The position numbers and the translations under genes were made by a program. From the NCBI GenBank assembly GCA_021160625.1, contig JAGHCE010000265.1:1-7875 (forward strand): a stretch of 7,875 nt of DNA, in the 5' to 3' direction. The notes under the pieces are model-generated. The model ran no database searches. It was not told the origin of the DNA and was given only the letters and a program-made list of their open reading frames with translations. Each line of letters starts with the position of its first letter. Position 1 is the first letter of the stretch. This document shows, piece by piece, positions 6,501-7,875 of the stretch. Origin of the DNA: Planctomycetota bacterium. GTDB lineage: Bacteria > Planctomycetota > DG-23 > SLPQ01.

Positions 6501-6539
6501 ACGGCCGGCTTGCAACTGGCGGCCGAGCGGGACGGCCGT
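6501..6539 (+). promoter_or_regulatory. Possible structured leader of the PHP gene
   Basis: Downstream of the predicted promoter, ACGGCCG (6501-6507) can pair with CGGCCGT (6533-6539), or GGCCG (6503-6507) can pair with CGGCC (6520-6524). The two folds exclude each other. They end about 40 nt before the ribosome site GAGGAG (6579-6584). GGCCG words are common in GC-rich DNA, and I recognise no known riboswitch, so this is tentative. Confidence 0.25.
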
Positions 6540-6589
6540 CTTGGCGCGCGGTGCGCGTTTGCATCTGCCGGTGGTTCCGAGGAGTGATG

Positions 6590-7237
6590 ATGATCGACCT
6601 CCACAGCCACACGATTTTCAGTGACGGGGTGCTCGTGCCTGCGGAACTTGCGCGCAGAGCCGAAGCGGCCGGCTACCGGGCCCTGGCATTCACCGACCAC
6701 GTCGACTCGTCGAACTTGGAGCCGGTGCTTGCGAAGCTTCTCAAGGCCGTCAAGGACCTCCAGCCCTATTACGAGATGCGCCTCCTGGCGGGCGTTGAGG
6801 TCACGCATTGCCCCCCGGGGCAGATCGCCGAGGTGGTGGCAAGTGCCCGCACCCAGGGCGCCGGGCTCGTAATACTCCACGGGGAGACGCTCTCCGAGCC
6901 GGTAAAGCCCGGCACCAATCACTCGGCTATCCTGGCGGGAGTCGACATACTGGCGCATCCGGGCCTGATAAGCCTGGATGACGCGAGGCTTGCGGCCGAG
7001 AAGGGCGTATGTCTTGAGATTTCCGCGCGCGCGGGCCACAGTCTCACCAATGGGCACGTCGCCGCAGCCGCACGCCAGGCCAGTGCCGACCTCACATTCG
7101 GAACGGATACCCACACACCAGACAACATCTGCTCGCGCGAGAAGGCCGTTTCAATAGCGCGGGGAGCGGGCCTTAGTGCGGATGAGGTCGAGCGGATTTT
7201 CGAAAGGGGCTGGCGCTTTTTCCAGGAGCGCGGTTAG
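6590..7237 (+). CDS. PHP-domain metal-dependent phosphoesterase (histidinol-phosphatase-like)
   Basis: Compact 215-residue enzyme of the polymerase-and-histidinol-phosphatase (PHP) superfamily, which hydrolyses phosphoesters with a trinuclear metal site. All expected ligands are visible: HSHTIFSDG (His5, His7, Asp12), FTDH (His37), GVEV (Glu70), LHGE (His97), AHPG (His123) and GTDTHTPD (Asp173, His175). Activity is therefore likely, while the substrate (histidinol phosphate, a nucleotide or another phosphomonoester) is open. Stand-alone PHP proteins of this size are often misannotated as histidinol phosphatase, and no his genes are present here. Start: GAGGAG (6579-6584) is 5 nt before ATG 6590 and only 2 nt before ATG 6587, so 6590 is preferred. 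An upstream in-frame GTG at 6551 lacks a ribosome site and adds an unconserved-looking tail. The following gene starts 9 nt after the stop. Confidence 0.9.
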   Translation: MIDLHSHTIFSDGVLVPAELARRAEAAGYRALAFTDHVDSSNLEPVLAKLLKAVKDLQPYYEMRLLAGVEVTHCPPGQIAEVVASARTQGAGLVILHGETLSEPVKPGTNHSAILAGVDILAHPGLISLDDARLAAEKGVCLEISARAGHSLTNGHVAAAARQASADLTFGTDTHTPDNICSREKAVSIARGAGLSADEVERIFERGWRFFQERG

Positions 7238-7246
7238 GAGGGAAAA

Positions 7247-7675
7247 ATGGTCAGGAATGCTGTTCTCTGGGGGTTCGGCCTTGTCCTGCTGGCGGCTTTC
7301 GGCTGCTCGCACTTTCGTTCGGCAAAGCCGGACGGCAAACTCAGCGTGGCGGAAAATCTGGCCATAGCCGATCTACCGGTCCCAAGGGGGTTCAAGGTCG
7401 ACAGGGCGCGCTCCTTTTTCAAGGTCAACGCCGAAGCTGGAATGCGCGTCATTTCAGTCACTTACAAGGGGCGCGGCAAAGCGCTGGCGGTCCTAGAGTT
7501 TTTCCGGGACAATATGCCGTTGTCCGGCTGGACGCTCAAGGAGCAGTCGTGCACTTTCGGGCCCTATGTGCTTGATTTCGAGAGCGAAACGGAAGCAATG
7601 CAGGTCAGAATCGTCCAGGGCCGCTTCTCGACGGAGTTTTCCATTTCCCTCAACCCGAAGGCCGGCGGAGGGTAA
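7247..7675 (+). CDS. Small putative lipoprotein, function unknown
   Basis: 142 residues. The N-terminus is MVRN followed by a hydrophobic run ending LLAAFGC (Cys20), a probable signal peptide with an imperfect lipobox (Ala at -3, Phe at -2). The mature part begins with a short Ser/Lys-rich linker. It then has LPVPRGFKVDRARS at about 43-56, a segment ending RVISVTYKGRGKALAVLEFF at about 67-86, and MPLSGWTLKE. This order (PVP-x-GF, then Y-x-G, then a helix, then M-x3-GW) resembles small lipoproteins seen in planctomycetes and deltaproteobacteria, from memory and without a named function. The Shine-Dalgarno AGGAGGG (7236-7242) overlaps the PHP stop codon TAG and sits 4 nt before ATG, so the two genes are almost surely one operon with coupled translation. 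No catalytic residues are evident. Confidence 0.8.
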   Translation: MVRNAVLWGFGLVLLAAFGCSHFRSAKPDGKLSVAENLAIADLPVPRGFKVDRARSFFKVNAEAGMRVISVTYKGRGKALAVLEFFRDNMPLSGWTLKEQSCTFGPYVLDFESETEAMQVRIVQGRFSTEFSISLNPKAGGG

Positions 7676-7844
7676 GGGGCAGAAAAAACCGGCCGGCTCC
7701 GGCAATTCCTGTGGAAAAATGCGCCGCTGGAAATAGTATACTGCTTTGGTATGCACGTGCTCCAAGACTTTTGAATGGTTGAGATATGGCGAAATATCGC
7801 AGACCCGTACCCTGCATAGTTCATGTAACTACATTTTATTTAAC
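7676..7844. other. Intergenic tail without a convincing protein gene
   Basis: Base composition becomes more AT-rich toward the right. Read on the minus strand, GCCGG/CCGGT (7703-7689) could form a 5-bp stem followed by six T (7688-7683), a weak intrinsic-terminator look-alike, but no minus-strand gene is seen ending here. A palindrome AGTATACT lies at 7735-7742, and GATAT/ATATC (7783-7787 / 7794-7798) forms a short inverted repeat. No matched -35/-10 pair stood out. Confidence 0.4.
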
Positions 7845-7875
7845 GCACGGGTAGTTTAGGGGGCAAAAGTGGTTA
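7845..7875 (+). tRNA. Possible 5' end of a tRNA, truncated by the window edge
   Basis: The last 31 bases can be read as acceptor strand GCACGGG (7845-7851), T8-A9, and a D-arm with GTTT, an AGGGGGCA loop and AAA pairing back, then the start of an anticodon stem. The TAGTTTAG word and GG in the loop are typical of tRNA. Against it: position 10-25 would be a G-G mismatch, and the anticodon and 3' half are out of view. No amino acid can be assigned. Confidence 0.28.

Noticed and set aside
7683..7703. Minus-strand intrinsic terminator
   Set aside because: A short GC stem followed by six T is present on the minus strand, but no plausible minus-strand gene ends just to its right. The stem is only 4-5 bp.
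7564..7824. Minus-strand open frame overlapping the lipoprotein gene
   Set aside because: It lies largely antisense to a gene with a good ribosome site and signal peptide, and shows no recognisable features.

Overview
The window is a GC-rich bacterial stretch that looks like a carbohydrate-use region. Expanded uroporphyrinogen-decarboxylase-like proteins, heparinase II/III-type lyases, MalFG-type permeases and small lipoproteins together suggest a planctomycete, lentisphaeral or related environmental lineage. This is an inference from gene content; the window holds no taxonomic marker.

Layout. (1) Positions 1-1948, plus strand: the 3' part of a MalF/UgpA-type sugar ABC permease, then a MalG/UgpE-type permease with an unusual N-terminal extension. 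The extension adds two membrane helices enclosing a roughly 78-residue domain that is probably extracytoplasmic. (2) Positions 1949-2178, between convergent genes: a cluster of hairpin-forming repeats. Two 65-nt copies have different stem sequences but the same fold. (3) Positions 2179-6310, minus strand: a probable operon read leftward. It encodes a URO-D-superfamily protein, a heparinase II/III-like polysaccharide lyase and a PGRP/amidase_2 peptidoglycan amidase carrying a signal or lipoprotein sequence. Two strong hairpins lie between the first two genes. (4) Positions 6311-6589: a divergent intergenic region with one good sigma70-type promoter on each strand. (5) Positions 6590-7675, plus strand: a PHP-family phosphoesterase with all nine metal ligands, followed by a small putative lipoprotein whose Shine-Dalgarno overlaps the phosphatase stop codon. 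(6) Positions 7676-7875: no convincing protein gene. The last about 31 bases resemble the 5' end of a tRNA cut by the window edge.

How it may fit together (inference): the permease pair imports an oligosaccharide, and the lyase, which has no evident export signal, could cleave uronate-containing chains. The URO-D-like protein and the PHP enzyme have no certain substrate. The amidase acts on the cell wall and may simply be co-transcribed. The two observations most worth following up are the pairing-preserving repeat (two aligned copies at 1949-2013 and 2082-2146) and the extra domain in the MalG-type permease.
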